Source of the DNA: Vigna angularis
Lineage: Eukaryota; Streptophyta; Magnoliopsida; Fabales; Fabaceae
DNA length: 64,000 bases
Assembly (NCBI RefSeq): GCF_016808095.1
Contig: NC_068978.1
Location: forward strand, 24,296,806-24,360,805
Reading direction: 5' to 3'
Shown here: positions 12,840 through 25,664 of the stretch, in pieces
Layout: the number at the start of each line of letters is the position of its first letter
Position numbering within the stretch: the stretch's first letter is position 1
Position numbers and translations under genes: made by a program
Notes under the pieces: model-generated
The model's database searches: none
Seen by the model: only the letters and a program-made list of their open reading frames with translations
What the model was told of the DNA's origin: nothing

Positions 12840-14507
12840 GTAGAATATGATTTCTTCAACCTGCTATAATATGTTTTCATTTGTCACCGCAATTTCATTT
12901 ATTATGATAGTATTATGATAGCTGGTTTTTCTATAATAATATATATAACTTTTATTTATAAAACTTTTACTGTTATATTTATTATGATAGATTTTTTAAA
13001 GTATGTTATAATATATTTTAGTTTTATTACGAAATTATCACCGATCAATATATATATTATGATAGGTAAATTTCATTTGTCATAGTAAGTTGTTATGGAA
13101 ATAACAGTCTAAAATTGATGAATATATTCTTCAAAAAATCATTGAAGACATCGCCCAACCTCTGCCCACACCATCCCCATTCCACCTCAGTCTCCTCCCC
13201 ACACTTGCAAACCAACCCAACAAATCACTACAACTACCTTATCCAACCAATCTCTTCATACAATCACATTCATTCCCCAACTCTTAACCATTCTACCCCC
13301 AAATCCTGAACTACCATATGACCCAACTTCTTTTGCCCTAGTACAACACATGCATAATCTTATGGCTCAACACTCTGCCAATACTAATGCAAAACTTGCT
13401 ACTAATGCAAAACTTGTTATCAACCACCCTACCAGTACCAGTACCACCACCACCACCTTCATCTAGGCTATGATGTTCTTTCAATACCCTTTCTCATTTT
13501 TATCAAATAATTGGGAGAAAATAAATATGCTAAACACGGATAAGATATCCAAATCAGAGGGAGCTAGGGAGAGTACACCCTTGTTACTTTTTCAAAACAT
13601 TGAACATCTATTTTGGAAACAATTTTTATAATCATCTACTCTGATACAAATTCATCATATCATCCACTCTGATTCTAATCATATTATTTCATTTTCTATG
13701 ATATTGCTTATGCATTTTCTCTTGTATACATGAAACTATGATATACTTATGCATTGCATAAATGATTTATGACTTATGGAAGTCATACATCATCCACTTT
13801 GATCATGAATAATATGTTATGATATTAGTATGACTAACATGATCAAACCATCACTATTAAATTTGCTCTAAGTCATATTTGATCTTGCCAATAAATATTG
13901 CCCACATATTTGATAACTCTGATATCTATATCATTTAGACTTATTTGTTCTAATAGCTTTAATATATATATAAACATTATGGATATATATCGTTCAGATA
14001 ATGAGATAAGTAAATGATCTAAAAAGTTATAATTATGCTATGAACAACAATGTCTACATTTTTCGAAATCCTTAGACTCTAATTGACATTGTCTAAACCT
14101 TTTAAAAAACCTCATAAATATATTTCATGTGTATTTGTTAAACATAAAAACAGGATACTTTGACTCCAAAATATCTATCCATAATCCATGTTTATCTTTT
14201 TCCAAACGCCTTTTCTACTTTCTTAATAAAGTTATGTTTTCTAAATCTCTAATCCCTAAGTTACCTTCTTTAGATTTAAACATATTTTCCTAACTCACCG
14301 TTTCAATTTTCCTACAATTGTATTCCCAACCTTTGTTGTGCCATCGCCACACTGTCGTCATGTCACCACCACTCCACCGTCACGCCACCGTTGTATTATC
14401 AATGAATTTATTCATGAACTTTACCAATAAAATAAATTTTTCAGTAAAATTTGTCAGTAATTAAAATTTTAAAGTCCATCAGTAAAATCCATTGATAATT
14501 AGAATTT
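12840..14507. other. Intergenic, A/T-rich, decayed repeats
   Basis: Contains repeated TATTATGATAG motifs (12897-13075), suggestive of a small degraded DNA transposon, and an open plus-strand stretch rich in Pro, His and Asn (13115-13460) that I do not recognise. No convincing gene. Confidence 0.4.
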
Positions 14508-15356
14508 GTAAGATCTGGGAAAATAAGGGTTTTAAAAATAAAGTAGTTTTGAGACTTTGGGCTTTTGTTTGGAAATTAGTGTGCTTAAGTGTATATTTTG
14601 CTAGAATATAATTGTTATGTTATTTCTTTATTTTTACATTTTTACCTAAGGGCAAAAGGGTTTACCTTTATTTAATTGGTGTAGAAATTAATTAAGGGTC
14701 GGTTTGGTGTTTAGAAACCCTATAAACTCTAGAAACTCAAAATCAAAAGAGAGAAAATAGAGGAAGAGACGAGATTGATGTTTTGGGAGAAGAGGAGAGA
14801 GAGAGTGACAGGAAACTCTTAGTGTAAAGGAAAATTTGTGGTGTTTAAGGATTATAGATAAAGCCTTATGATTGGCTAAGTTATGAGGAAGCTTACCTTT
14901 GTTTGCTTGATGCTGTATGTTATATGTGTTCTTGATTATCTTGATTGATAATCCTTATTTGATACATGTTTATATTATTATGATTATGATTATTTGTTGT
15001 TATTGTTGGATAAGAGTTTGTGTATCCATAGGCATAGGGTTTATGTAATATTTGTCTTGGGTTTTTCCTATGAATGTATGTATGGTTTTTTGGGTTATCC
15101 CAACAAAGGATTTGACGCTAAAGGAGAACAAGTTATGATGCTTGGGGTTTTCCATGCAAATCTAAGTGTTGGGTTATTGGGCTCCCTTCCTATGTGAAAA
15201 ATAGGCCAAATAATGTGGACTATTATGTTTCACTTTGTTTTAGTGGAGATGAGTCAGATTAGTAGCGCACATTATAGTCATTTGAAGAGAGGGAAAAGCA
15301 AAGTGAGAGAACAAGGAAGATAAGAAGTCATTCCCGCATAACATAAAACCTACAAT

Positions 15357-15710
15357 GGTGTTTTTGTCGTTGTGAATTTCTTCACCGTTGGATCAAGCTA
15401 ATTTTTGGACAGTGGGTTCCAGACATATGGTTCTTCATTCTGACCGTTCAGATCGTTAATTAGAGGACCAGTTCGGGAGAAAATGGCCTCACATTAGCAG
15501 CTCTGTTTTGGAGAATTTGATAAAATTTGCATTGGTGTTTTTGACATTGTGAAGTCGTTCACTGTTGGATTGGGCAGACTTTTGGACAGTGGGTTATAGA
15601 TGTATGGTTCTTCATTCTGACCGTTCGGTTCGTCAATTGGAGGTCTTGTTTGGGAGAAAACAGCCTCACATTAGCAGCTCTGTTTTGGAGAATTTTCATC
15701 TCTTTGGTTC
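15357..15710. repeat. Two-copy tandem duplication, 177 bp unit
   Basis: GGTGTTTTTG..TTGTGAA and the later GACAGTGGGTT, TTCTTCATTCTGACCGTTC and CACATTAGCAGCTCTGTTTT blocks occur twice with a 177-base offset. The copies differ by scattered substitutions. Part of the Ty3 LTR transcript region. Confidence 0.85.
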
Positions 15711-16804
15711 TCATTTGTAAGCATTATGCTTAGTTAGTTTGGTGAATTAAAAACCCTATTTGGTGTTTTTAGCGGAGACTCTTTTGCACCCTATTATTGG
15801 GGGTATAACATGTCAATGATTGGATATGGATGATTCAAGTGATGTACTATATGTGTTTGAGTATGTTTACATGGGTTTGTGATCCTTGAATTCATGTATG
15901 ATGTGTTAACAATGTTTCCAGGTGATCTAGGGTTGATGTATGTATGTTTGAATGCTTGAATCATGTTTAGGATGTGTTTCGATTCGACATAAATCGATTA
16001 TCATTAGTTATAATCGATTATTTGCGCATTGGTTTTGAGTGTGATTTCGAGAATAATCGATTTTCTGGGATTATAATCGACCATCCCTTCTTGCGTGATG
16101 TTTCTGGGTAAATTTGACTGATATAATTGATTATCTTAAGTGATAATCGATTATCACAATACATTTTGGTGAAAAATGGCGAATTTGATGAAGAATGGAT
16201 GTGAACCAAGCTTGAAGAGTTGTGGAACATGATGATAATCAAAGGTTGAAGTTAGGAGTTATGTTTAGGGTCAATTTAACTTGTGGTTGAGAGTGGAGCA
16301 TGAGGGCGTATTGGGATGTACCTGAGTATGTGATTGATGAGCATGAGAGTGAAGGATAAGTTTACTTGTTGTACCTTGTAAATCCTAATTCTATCTGCAG
16401 ATAGGTGTTTCCTTTTGCCTTGTGTGCATTGGAAAAAGAAGGGGAGACTACCAATGTCCTGTAGGGAAGGCTATAGGTGGGCTGTAAGAACGTCTATACT
16501 CGGTGAGGTAGGGTACGTGAGTGAGATTGACTCTTTTTAGTGTGGTATTATGGTACGATGATGCTCATGGTGTTATTCATGACTAGGATAGTCATGATGG
16601 TGTTGTATCTATGATGATGATCATGGTACTTGAGATACTCCAAGTTATGTTATGTTGACAGTGATATTATTATAATGATTATAGTAAGTAGTTAGCATGT
16701 GTGCTAATAAGTAGATAGACCAAGGGTCTATGTGTGAGATGTTGGTAATAACATCAAGGGTTAGAGATCAAGGATCCATGATCGAAGTTCAAGGATCGAC
16801 TAAT

Positions 16805-16975
16805 TCAGTATGATTGAATTGTTTATGTTAGAGGATTAAAAATCTTATTGTTATTACTACTATGTATGAAGTTTTTTATTATGGTTGATATAATCACAAA
16901 GTATGTATCTTATTGTGTGTTTGATTATGGTTGGTATAATCAGAAGATATGTATCTTGTTGTGTGTTTGATTATG
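16805..16975. repeat. Short tandem repeat targeted by CACTA insertion
   Basis: Units of about 54 bases (TTGATTATGGTTG.TATAATCA then GTATGTATCTT) repeat here and continue at 18489 after the CACTA element. The insertion split one unit, which confirms the CACTA borders. Confidence 0.8.
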
Positions 16976-17355
16976 CACTAGTGCAATGAACGGAAATGGC
17001 ATCGGTTAGTTTCGTTTATACGCACCGGTTTTACAACCGGTGCATATAGAGGCGAGGTAAAAAGGATACGTTTAATGCCTCGGTTCTAAACCGGGTCAAA
17101 AAGGGATTGATTTTCGTCTTGGTTATCTTTTGAACCGAGTCAGTATCTTAAAAAATTCAATAAAAAAAAATTTCAGAAAACTGCTGAACCATTTTCTGGG
17201 TCTTTCCTCAATCCTTTAACACAGGAGCCATGTCTCAATGCAGAATTCGAACTCAAGCATTTTCAGTTATAATTCCAAAACACAAACCAACTCCAAAAAT
17301 CAGAATAAGATACATCACAGAGTAGATAAAACCATAAATCAGAGTAAGGATACAT

Positions 17356-17580
17356 CTAAGAACAGATAAAACCAGCATAACAAATGGAAAAAAATGAAAG
17401 AAAATCCTCATTTGACGCTGCCATCCTCGGCCCCCATTTCCCAGCTCCTTCCTTCTCCCCCATTTCCCAGTAAAAAGAAGTCACCTTTTCAATTGGTAGA
17501 ACCCAGCCTTCATCCTCATTGACGCTGTCATCCTCGGCCTTCGAAGCGGAGCCGGACGATCCCAAAACAGCTTCATCCAT
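17356..17580 (-). CDS. Unidentified ORF in CACTA element, likely captured gene fragment
   Basis: 74 residues with normal protein-like composition: an acidic Ser-rich start (SASKAEDDSVNEDEGW) and an aromatic segment (TSFYWEMGEKEG). It is unlike the low-complexity DNA beside it and unlike CACTA transposase. I do not recognise a family. Confidence 0.35.
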   Translation of the reverse strand: MDEAVLGSSGSASKAEDDSVNEDEGWVLPIEKVTSFYWEMGEKEGAGKWGPRMAASNEDFLSFFSICYAGFICS

Positions 17581-17754
17581 GGTGATTGAGGGCTCGGAAG
17601 GGGGCTGGACCGGGTGCTAGGCCAGCGGCTCCACCACTGGCACGGGCCGCACCAGGCGATCCACGAACAACACTAGATCTGAGATTGCGTCAGCTGGTGG
17701 AGTGAGATCGCGTCCGGTTGGGTGGCGATTGATGGTGGGGTTGGGGTTGCGGGG

Positions 17755-18050
17755 TAGATGGCACGACGGAGAGAGGGCCAGGGAGCGACGGAGCGAGAGC
17801 GAGGGAGCGGCGGAGCGAGAGCGAGGGAGTGGCGGAGCGAGAGCGAGGGAGTGAGAGATTGACGGAGCGAGAGAGCAAGGGAGGAGGGAGAGGGAGGGAG
17901 AGGGAGGGAGAGTGAGGGAGAACGAGTGAGAGGGAGGGAGAGTGAGTGAGAGGGAGGGAGAGTGAGGCAGAACGAGTGAGAGGGAGGGAGAGTGAGGGAG
18001 AACGAGTGAGAGGGAGGGAGAGTGAGGGAGCGAGGTAGGGAGAGCGAGGG
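17755..18050. repeat. Purine-rich minisatellite (GAGGGAGGGAGAGTGAG type)
   Basis: Imperfect 16-30 base units of GAG, GGAG and CGAG on the plus strand. Apparent minus-strand ORFs through it encode only Ser/Leu/Pro repeats and are not taken as genes. A similar array occurs in the CACTA element at 59479. Confidence 0.85.
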
Positions 18051-18491
18051 AGTGTTAATCAGATCTGGAAAATGAATAGGTCTCGGTTCTTGCTCGCCCG
18101 AAGCCATACATGCGTATAGGTCTCGGTTCTACACCTGATCGAGGCCTATAGTTCCTAGAAAAAAATGAAAAAAAAAAATGAAATGATTATATACCTCGGT
18201 TTCCGTTTAAACCGAGGCATAAACACTATTTTACACTGGTTCTGAACGAACCGAAGCCATAGGCTCTGCACTTATTTCAAATTTCAGAGACTGTCAGGGG
18301 GCAGGTGGGCTTTTAGGCTTCGGTCATTACTTTAACCGAGGTAATATGACTTATATGCTTCGGTTGATTTTGGACCGAGGCGTATAAGTTGGCTTAAACT
18401 GCAAAAATGCCACCGCATTTTGATAGACTTCGGTTGCACCTAAACCGAAGCCTATAACGCGAGTTAAAAAGCAGTTTTTTTACTAGTGATG

Positions 18492-19029
18492 GTTGATATA
18501 ATCAGTATGTATGTATCTTGTTGTCATGATTGTTTTATATGTAGCTTATCCCATACATGTTTGTGTTTGTGTGTTTGTGAATGAAATTATTGGTAATGAT
18601 ACTTGAACAAATATTGTTACAAATATTTTAGAGGCGTGATTGACTCGAGAGAAATGAGAAATAACCTTAAAATTCGTTTAAAGTTATTTTATTTTATAAG
18701 TTAAGACAATATAATTAGAGTGTTTATTTTATTATTTTATAACATAAAATAATATAATTGGATTTCTTTTGAATACGCTTGCACGGTATAATAAATTTTG
18801 AACTTTACCTATGTCTAATAATCGTGTGACATCTCATAATTAGGTGTTACAAAATTTATTTTATGGATAATTCAATAAATTTTTGTAGTGATTATACGTT
18901 GAGCCTGACCCATAAACGAAAAAATATAGCATGTTCACCTCTATTTCGTTCATTACCAGCTTATATGCTTTTTAGTTTATTTTTTAATTGCTTACGTGAC
19001 TAATCCAGTGACTAATCCAGGTAATCCTT
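18492..19029. other. Right part of Ty3 LTR and flank, no gene
   Basis: To 18852 this is the end of the split LTR. After it comes an A/T-rich flank; no coding region seen. Confidence 0.5.
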
Positions 19030-19460
19030 CTACCACAATTAATAATAAAATGGGACTCATTGATGATTCTTCTCGTCTTAATCCTTTAGTTGGTATAAAT
19101 TTTTATGTTGGAAATCTATTAACTGGGACAGAGATTGAAACAAATTCCAAATACCCCTTAATCCACTTAATACATTTATCTTCCGTCATGCAATATAAAA
19201 ATTCCCATTTTACTAAATCACAAGCCTTTTCAACTTTCATAATGACTGCACTTTGTCTTTTCCATCTAATTTCGTCCCCAACATCATTGGCAATAACTAC
19301 ATCGTCCAATAATACTCTCCCCTTAATGAATGAAAGCTGACTATTTTTTATCAATAAACTTATGTAAGACCTTCTTATTTTTTTTAAGAGAATTCTAGAT
19401 ATTATCTTATACTCAATACCCACTAATGATATAAATATAACTCTTCATTTAAATATCTTG
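19030..19460 (-). pseudogene. LINE (non-LTR) reverse transcriptase fragment
   Basis: Read from about 19460 downwards, the minus strand gives ISLVGIEYKIISRILLKKIR, then SQLSFIKGRVLLDDVVIAND, then VKWEFLY and KWIKGYLE, the order found in plant LINE reverse transcriptases. It continues after an in-frame TAA near 19100 with TKGLRREES. The catalytic YADD block is absent and both ends are cut. A dead 5'- and 3'-truncated copy. Confidence 0.8.
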
Positions 19461-20171
19461 GGTTTTATACCTAATAGGTATGAGTGTAATGAACTCGTTG
19501 GCGATTTCCCTCTCTGAAGGGAGTAATTAATTAATCCCACTCCTCACATCATACTTTTTGAATTCTTATTCTCTTAAGAGTATTTTGCGTTATCCTCCAC
19601 CAATTTGTCATATGAAAAAACCTTGTGTTCAATATCAGCTGCTTCTAAGCAATTAGATCTAGATTTAGATTTTTGTTTATGAATAGCCTCTAATTTAAAT
19701 TTATATTTTTTAGATATGCAAATAGTTGTTTTCTCTCTATCTTACTTTGTTCATCTTGGTATGCTCTTATCCTGCTTATATCCGAAATATTTGATTGGTC
19801 AGCTTTAGGTCACCAAATAATAAAATACACTAGAGTGAAAAGAAAAAACACGTGCCGCTTGTAAAAAAAGTTTACCTATATTCTCGTGTAGACCTTATTT
19901 CTGTCATGATAAAAAGATATCCCGAAACAATAATTGTGTCAGGAGAGTGACCCAATCGCATATGCCCCCAGTTCCTTTTTGATTCCTTGGAGTCCCGCCA
20001 TCAAAAGAAGAATATCCATAGTTAGAGTCTCTTGCTTGTGTCTTAGATTCCTCTCTTTGCACCCACTCACACACGTTATCTCTCTTCCTTCCTTCCGCAA
20101 CCTACAACTTACCATATAATTAACCCAAGGCTGTAACTTTATATTATTCTTCTCACGCAATTGCAATCATC
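19461..20171. other. Upstream region of SQD2
   Basis: No other gene seen. The last 150 bases are C/T-rich and form the likely SQD2 promoter and 5' leader. I could not pick one convincing TATA box. Confidence 0.4.
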
Positions 20172-23100
20172 ATGAGCAACTCTACAACGTTGTCTCTCTC
20201 TATAAATCCCTCTCTCTCTCCTCCTTTTCCTTCACCTGCCACACTAATCACATCCCCCGCTTCTTTTTCCACCTTCCCTCAGAATTCTTTTAGATTTGCT
20301 TCTTATCAATCCTTTGGGTCAAAACCCATTGCTCCCTTTTGCAGAAAAGCACGACTGTGCTCTCTTCAGGGGTCATCGAGTGCGAAAAGTAGAAAAAGTT
20401 TCGCGCTTGGAGCCACCGACATGACTATAGCAGAGGATAGTTTGTTGGAGGCAGTGGAGGAGGAGGAGGGTCCTCCTGATTTTTCTTTGCTTGATCCTGA
20501 GAGCAATTCGAGGCCTCGTAGAATTGCTCTCTTCGTTGAGCCTTCTCCTTTTGCGTGAGTTGATTTCTTGATCTGAATCTGCAATGTGCACTGTTTGTAT
20601 GCAGAATTCTAAGAATAATGCAACCCCTTCTCCTTAGTTAGTGTTTTTTTTTTCAAAGATGATATACGGGAGTTGGGTTGGGACAGCGTTGAATTTCAGT
20701 TTCTGCTGCAATTGACTAGTCTTGTTCTGATTTAGTATTTACTTTGTGGTTTTTGATGAATTTGCTGCTGACCATTAAAAGATCAGATGGATTTGAATTT
20801 GGTTCCCATGGACTTTTGTTTTTAATAGAAATAGAAAGTTTTTGTTTTATAATACTTTTTTTTAATCATTTCTTTTTAAGATTTAACTAAGCTATAGGTT
20901 TGTCTTCGCATGTTTAGGAATGACCTTTTATTAGGCTAAAACTAATTCTTTTGTGTCACCATCATAAACGTGCTTCGGAGCTGTTTTCTGCTGCTTTGGT
21001 GTGGTCTGACATAAGTTTTAGATAAAGTTGGTGGGTAATTAACCTCACATGTTTTCTACTTTCTGTCCGCATTACATTCCCAATGTGATTATTGCATTAC
21101 ACTTAGTACTATTGATGTGTGATCCTTCATAAGATGTGTGGTGTCTGCTGTGGAAGGGAACAGGGACACCACTTCTTCAATTTACAGAATGTTTATCACA
21201 GCTATATCTATTTTGCAGATATGTCTCAGGATACAAAAATCGTTTCCAGAATTTTATAAAATACCTTCGTGAAATGGGAGATGAGGTAACTTTTCTTCCC
21301 TGTTGTTTACTCATGTCCTGTTTTTTACTGTAACACTGTAAACCAAATGTTTGGCTTTATTTGTGCATGTTGTAGGTAATGGTTGTGACAACACATGAAG
21401 GAGTACCCAAGGAATTTCATGGAGCCAAATTAATTGGATCGCGAAGGTTGCGGCCTTTGACTTAGTTTTGTTATAATATTTTTGCTTTTGAGCCATAAGG
21501 AACATAGATATATGTTTCTTCATCGTTCTCCATCAATACCTAAATTTATAAATTGCCATCGTATTCATATGCAACTTCTGAAGCAAAAATACTTTCATGG
21601 TTTAGCACATTCTTTTAATTTGTTTGTAAAAGCTATTTTTTCTAGCATCTTAGAGCTAACTTTTTAGGGTGTTTTCTTTATCTCTTTCAAACAACTTAGT
21701 TGACTAGCCTAAAAATTTCAATTATTTGGTTAGTTAGAAAGAACAGAAAAATGGGCAAGTGCTCAAGGAATTCACACATATTAAAATTTTTTTGAAGTTG
21801 ACTTTTATACTCCAAATTAGATATTAGAACGGTCTTATTTAAAAGCTAATGTTCTTTGAAGTTATGTTTAGAACTAATAATCTTCACTTAAACAAAAGAA
21901 AAATGTAAAATGCAGCTTCCCCTGTCCATGGTATCAAAAGGTACCCCTTTCTTTGGCACTTAGTCCAAGAATAATTTCTGCCGTTGCTCAGTTTAAGCCA
22001 GACATAATACATGCATCATCGCCAGGCATAATGGTTAGTGTACAATTCTTCTATCCCTTCTTTCATTATCTACAGCTTTGGAAAGAAAAATGTATTTGTA
22101 AAAACTCAATTATATCATTATTGAGGCTGGTTGAATTTTCAGGTGTTTGGTGCCCTTATCATCGCAAAGCTGTTAAGTGTTCCTCTTGTCATGTCCTATC
22201 ACACCCACGTACCAGTGTAAGTTATATAAATAATTAAAACCAACTTGTGCATTTCGAGTTTGGAGAAGTTTTTTCTGACATCTTTTGAAAAAGTTGAATT
22301 GGTTAATATGATTCATTTTATCTTTTTATTCTCTTCTCTTCCAAGGACTAGTTGAGAAGTTTATGCAAACCGAACACTACTCACATTTCATATTTTCTGA
22401 ATGTATTCACATTTTTGAGGCTATGATCTTTATACTTCAGATTGAATCCTCTAGCTATTGTGATTGATCTTAATTTTTTTCCAGATACATTCCAAGATAC
22501 ACCTTTAGCTGGTTGGTGCAACCCATGTGGTGGGTCATAAGTATGTATATGCACTCTTGGTTTCTTTTTCTCATTTTGACTCATTATTGTGAAATAACAT
22601 GGTTTTACTGTTATACACAGAATTTCTTCATACAGCAGCTGATCTTACTTTGGTGCCATCAGCTGCTATTGGAAAGGATCTTGAAGCAGCTAGAGCAACA
22701 GCAGGTGAACTCAAACACCCTTATCAAGTGATTTCTTGGAGCTGTGCCCTGTTGACAACAGCAGCTGAGCATAAGCATTTCTTTATGAACCTTGATCATT
22801 GCTGCAGTCTTTTTGTCTTTAACTCAGTTCTTCTGTTGATGTCCAGCTAACAAGATCCGTCTTTGGAACAAGGGTGTTGATTCTGAAAGTTTCCATCCAC
22901 GATTCAAGTCCCATGAAATGAGACTAAGACTGAGGTACTGTCCATTTGTCATTTTCATGTTTCCGAAGGTTGACATTCAGTGGTGTTTCGATTTATTTTA
23001 AATCTTGTTTTGTACAGCAATGGTGAACCTGAGAAGCCCTTAATAGTTCACGTTGGACGGCTGGGAGTTGAGAAGAGTTTAGATTTTCTCAAAAGGTAGA

Positions 23101-24251
23101 GAACGTTATGAAAATTTCAGAACACGAACGTATGATTTTGCAGTCCATCAAGTGGAACAATGTTGAGAAATTTTCGTTAGTTATTAATGTCCTGAAGCTT
23201 AAAGATGGTTTGAACTTTTTGAAGATATGTTTTATAAATTTTCCTTTTGAAAAGTTCCTGTTTGTTTGTTTTATTTTCTCAGTTCTTTGTAGTCCATGCC
23301 AGACCATATGATGAATATATTTATCATCTGTAAAATTAATATTTGTATCCTTCGTTTTCACATTTATACATGTTTTGGCAGTCTCATGGATAGGCTTCCT
23401 GAAGCACGAATTGCCTTTATCGGAGATGGACCCTACAGGTGACTTGTGATGTGTGCTTGTTTTCTTTTATCTACATCAATTAGTTTACTTTGATCCGTTT
23501 TGAATAAACTTGTAGTATGGACTAATAGAAAAAGAAAATAATAGGTGAAATGAAACAAATCATGTCTTAAGTTAAAATTAACATATGTACTTCAAGGTAG
23601 AGTTGGACACTTAGATGAGAGTTTAAAGAAAATTTGACCCTTCTTTCATCCCTGCCTATATCATAATTTCACTCAAATGATCAAACATTATGATCTACTA
23701 TTTTAGACATCTTTTATTTACATGAATTCGAACCTGACAGGGAGGACTTAGAGAAACTGTTTGAAGGCATGCCAGCAGTCTTCACTGGAATGCTGGGAGG
23801 GGAAGAACTATCTCAAGCATATGCAAGTGGAGATGTGTTTGTTATGCCTTCGGAGTCAGAGACACTTGGCCTTGTTGTTTTGGAGGCGATGTCATCGGGG
23901 ATCCCTGTGGTTGGAGCACGTGCTGGTGGCATCCCAGACATAATCCCTGAAGACCAAGATGGAAAAATTGGTTTCCTCTATACTCCAGGTGATCTAGAAG
24001 ATTGTTTGAACAAACTGAAACCTCTTTTGGATGACAAAGACTTGAGAGAAACAATGGGAATAGCTGCACGTTTGGAGATGGAGAAGTATGATTGGAGGGC
24101 AGCCACTAGAAAGATTCGCAACGAAAATTATAATGCTGCCATTTGGTTCTGGAACAAGAAAAGGGCTCAATTATTGAGACCCTTTCAATGGTTAGCAAAA
24201 CGGATTTTCCCATCATCTCCTGATGAGGAAGGAAACTCACAGGGCTGTTGA
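20172..24251 (+). CDS. SQD2: Sulfoquinovosyl diacylglycerol synthase SQD2 (UDP-sulfoquinovose:DAG sulfoquinovosyltransferase)
   Basis: Eleven exons with consensus borders: 20172-20554, 21219-21285, 21376-21446, 21916-22033, 22143-22216, 22485-22540, 22621-22704, 22847-22934, 23018-23095, 23382-23438 and 23741-24251. They join in frame to 528 residues, close to the roughly 510 of Arabidopsis SQD2. The first 80 or so residues are Ser/Pro-rich with few acids, a chloroplast transit peptide. Then come RRIALFVEPSPFAYVSGYKN, KPDIIHASSPGIM, MSYHTHVPVYIPRY, KPLIVHVGRLGVEKSLDFLK, FIGDGPYR and the GT4 motif SESETLGLVVLEAM, whose two glutamates contact the sugar nucleotide. It transfers sulfoquinovose to diacylglycerol at plastid membranes, the last step of sulfolipid synthesis, important under phosphate starvation. 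No breaks seen. One residue differs from the usual motif (VQPMWW for VKPMW). Confidence 0.96.
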
Positions 24252-24867
24252 TGCAGAGACAATGCTTCTTTCAAGCTTTGGATGGTTCCATAAATGAATG
24301 ATTGAATTGCTTTGGCATTAAGTAAGCCTTGCATGGGATAGACGTGTGGTTGGTTGTGTAATGCATTCATTTGATTGATGTATATATGTGATCAAAATTA
24401 TGGATTCTGCTTTGTAGAGTGGGTTAAATTCTGACTTTCATGCATATTCAGGTAATGGATAGTGTAAGATACATATGATGCAACTAGTTAAGGAAGAATC
24501 TATTCATCTTTTAGAGCACAAACAAGCAACAACATATAGTGATTAAATAAAATAAAAAAAGTAGACTTATTACGAAGATCTAAGATGCATGTTAAAAAAG
24601 TGATAAGACATGCAACTGTGTCAAAGTGTAGTTTTCGTTACTTGAAACTGAACTTTTATTGTTTCCTATGCTAAGACAAATGAGTCTTTTAGGTGTGTTG
24701 ACTTTGGAAGAATGATTTAGGAGAGAGTGAGTGGATGAATTTGAAGGAGTTTAAGAGTGAATTAATTGTTATTTATTTGTATGGATTTAGAGATGAATGA
24801 GAGTGAATTTGAAAGTAAAGTATGAAAGAATTAGTGTAGGATTTGACCGATGTGACAAATAAAAAAA
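24252..24867. other. 3' flank of SQD2
   Basis: Likely 3' UTR in the first 150-250 bases, then A/T-rich DNA up to the Pack-MULE. No clear single poly(A) signal could be chosen. Confidence 0.4.
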
Positions 24868-24994
24868 GGGTTAAATATGATTTTAGTTCTTTAACTATCA
24901 AACGATTTTATTTTTCATCCCTCTTTCAAATTTTGGTACATTTTGATCATTCTCCTTAAGGAAACTATAATTTTTTGTCTCGGTGTCAAAAAAA

Positions 24995-25513
24995 TCAACT
25001 GAGGTGGCTAACAGTGGTGTGCCGTTGTAAACTTCGAAACTTTCCCTCTCTCCACATCATCAACAATGCCAAGGAAAATCCCGAAGCGACAATTACGGTG
25101 ACGGAAATAACGACGCACCCAGCGGTGGTGTGGCGAAACATACAGATTCGAGAGTGGCACCTGCAGAGGTCTCGCTGGATGTCGCCCTTCAAGTGGGACA
25201 AGCTGTCGCAGAGCTGATGAAGGTGGGAGAGCACGAAGGGGTTCTCCTGGCGGTCAAATTGGAGGAAGAGGTCGTAGGCGTGGTCGCACTGGGCCTGGGA
25301 GAGCGGCGACCCATCGGCGGGGAGGACGGAGAGGAGGCGGGAGAGTGGCGCGTATAGGTCGCGCGCGCGGAGGATGGTGAGGAGGAGGTGGAGACAGAAG
25401 TCAGAGGTGGTTTCATTGTGGTCGAAGTAGGTGGAGACGAGACACGTGAGGTTGTTGATAGGTTTGGACTTGGCGAGGGCTTCACGAACGTTGTTGGAGT
25501 CAGGTTGGAGGAC
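24995..25513 (-). pseudogene. Captured UPF0496-family exon
   Basis: Begins after an acceptor (TATCAG at 25514) with VLQPDSNNVREALAKSK and runs about 172 residues to a stop at 24995. LVSTYFDHNETTSDFCLHLL, CDHAYDLFLQFDRQENPF and the late TAGCVVISV hydrophobic segment match the plant UPF0496 family (At3g19330-like), membrane-linked proteins of unknown function. The 5' part of that gene is missing. The frame is open, but it lies inside a MULE and has no own start. The overlapping long Ser/Thr/Pro frame on the same strand is a shadow. Confidence 0.75.
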
Positions 25514-25664
25514 CTGATATAGGACATAGCGATGGTGTGAGTATAATTGTCTTGGATGGTATTGAAAGATGCCACAAAATGCAAAAGATGCTTCCAGTTG
25601 CACAAAGCATAATTGTAAGAAACGGAATCAACAACAACATATCCTAAGATTTCTATAAACTGGT

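Larger units (their letters stand above)
16976..18488. mobile_element. CACTA element, 1.5 kb, non-autonomous
   Basis: Ends are CACTAGT and ACTAGTG, with a 3-bp TSD ATG on each side (16973-16975, 18489-18491). Subterminal repeats of the CCTCGGTT..AACCGAGG type occupy about 200 bases at each end. It carries no transposase. Inside are an unidentified minus-strand ORF (17356-17580) and a purine-rich repeat (17755-18050). Same family as the elements at 40767, 53924 and 59479. Confidence 0.92.
14508..18852 (+). mobile_element. Probable solo LTR of a Ty3 element, split by a CACTA insertion
   Basis: Begins TGTAAGATCTGGGAAAATAA and ends AATTAGGTGTTACA, typical ends of chromovirus LTRs. Flanks are GAATT on the left and AAATT on the right, a four-of-five TSD match. 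A TATAAA lies near 14720. Removing the CACTA element (16976-18488 plus its 3-bp duplication) leaves about 2.83 kb. No PBS, gag or pol follows, so this is a solo LTR. Several ATAATCGATTAT motifs occur at 15990-16165. Confidence 0.6.

Noticed and set aside
17673..18107. Minus-strand Ser/Leu/Pro-rich ORFs of 144 and 62 residues
   Set aside because: They are open only because of the purine-rich minisatellite; several frames are open together and composition is low-complexity.
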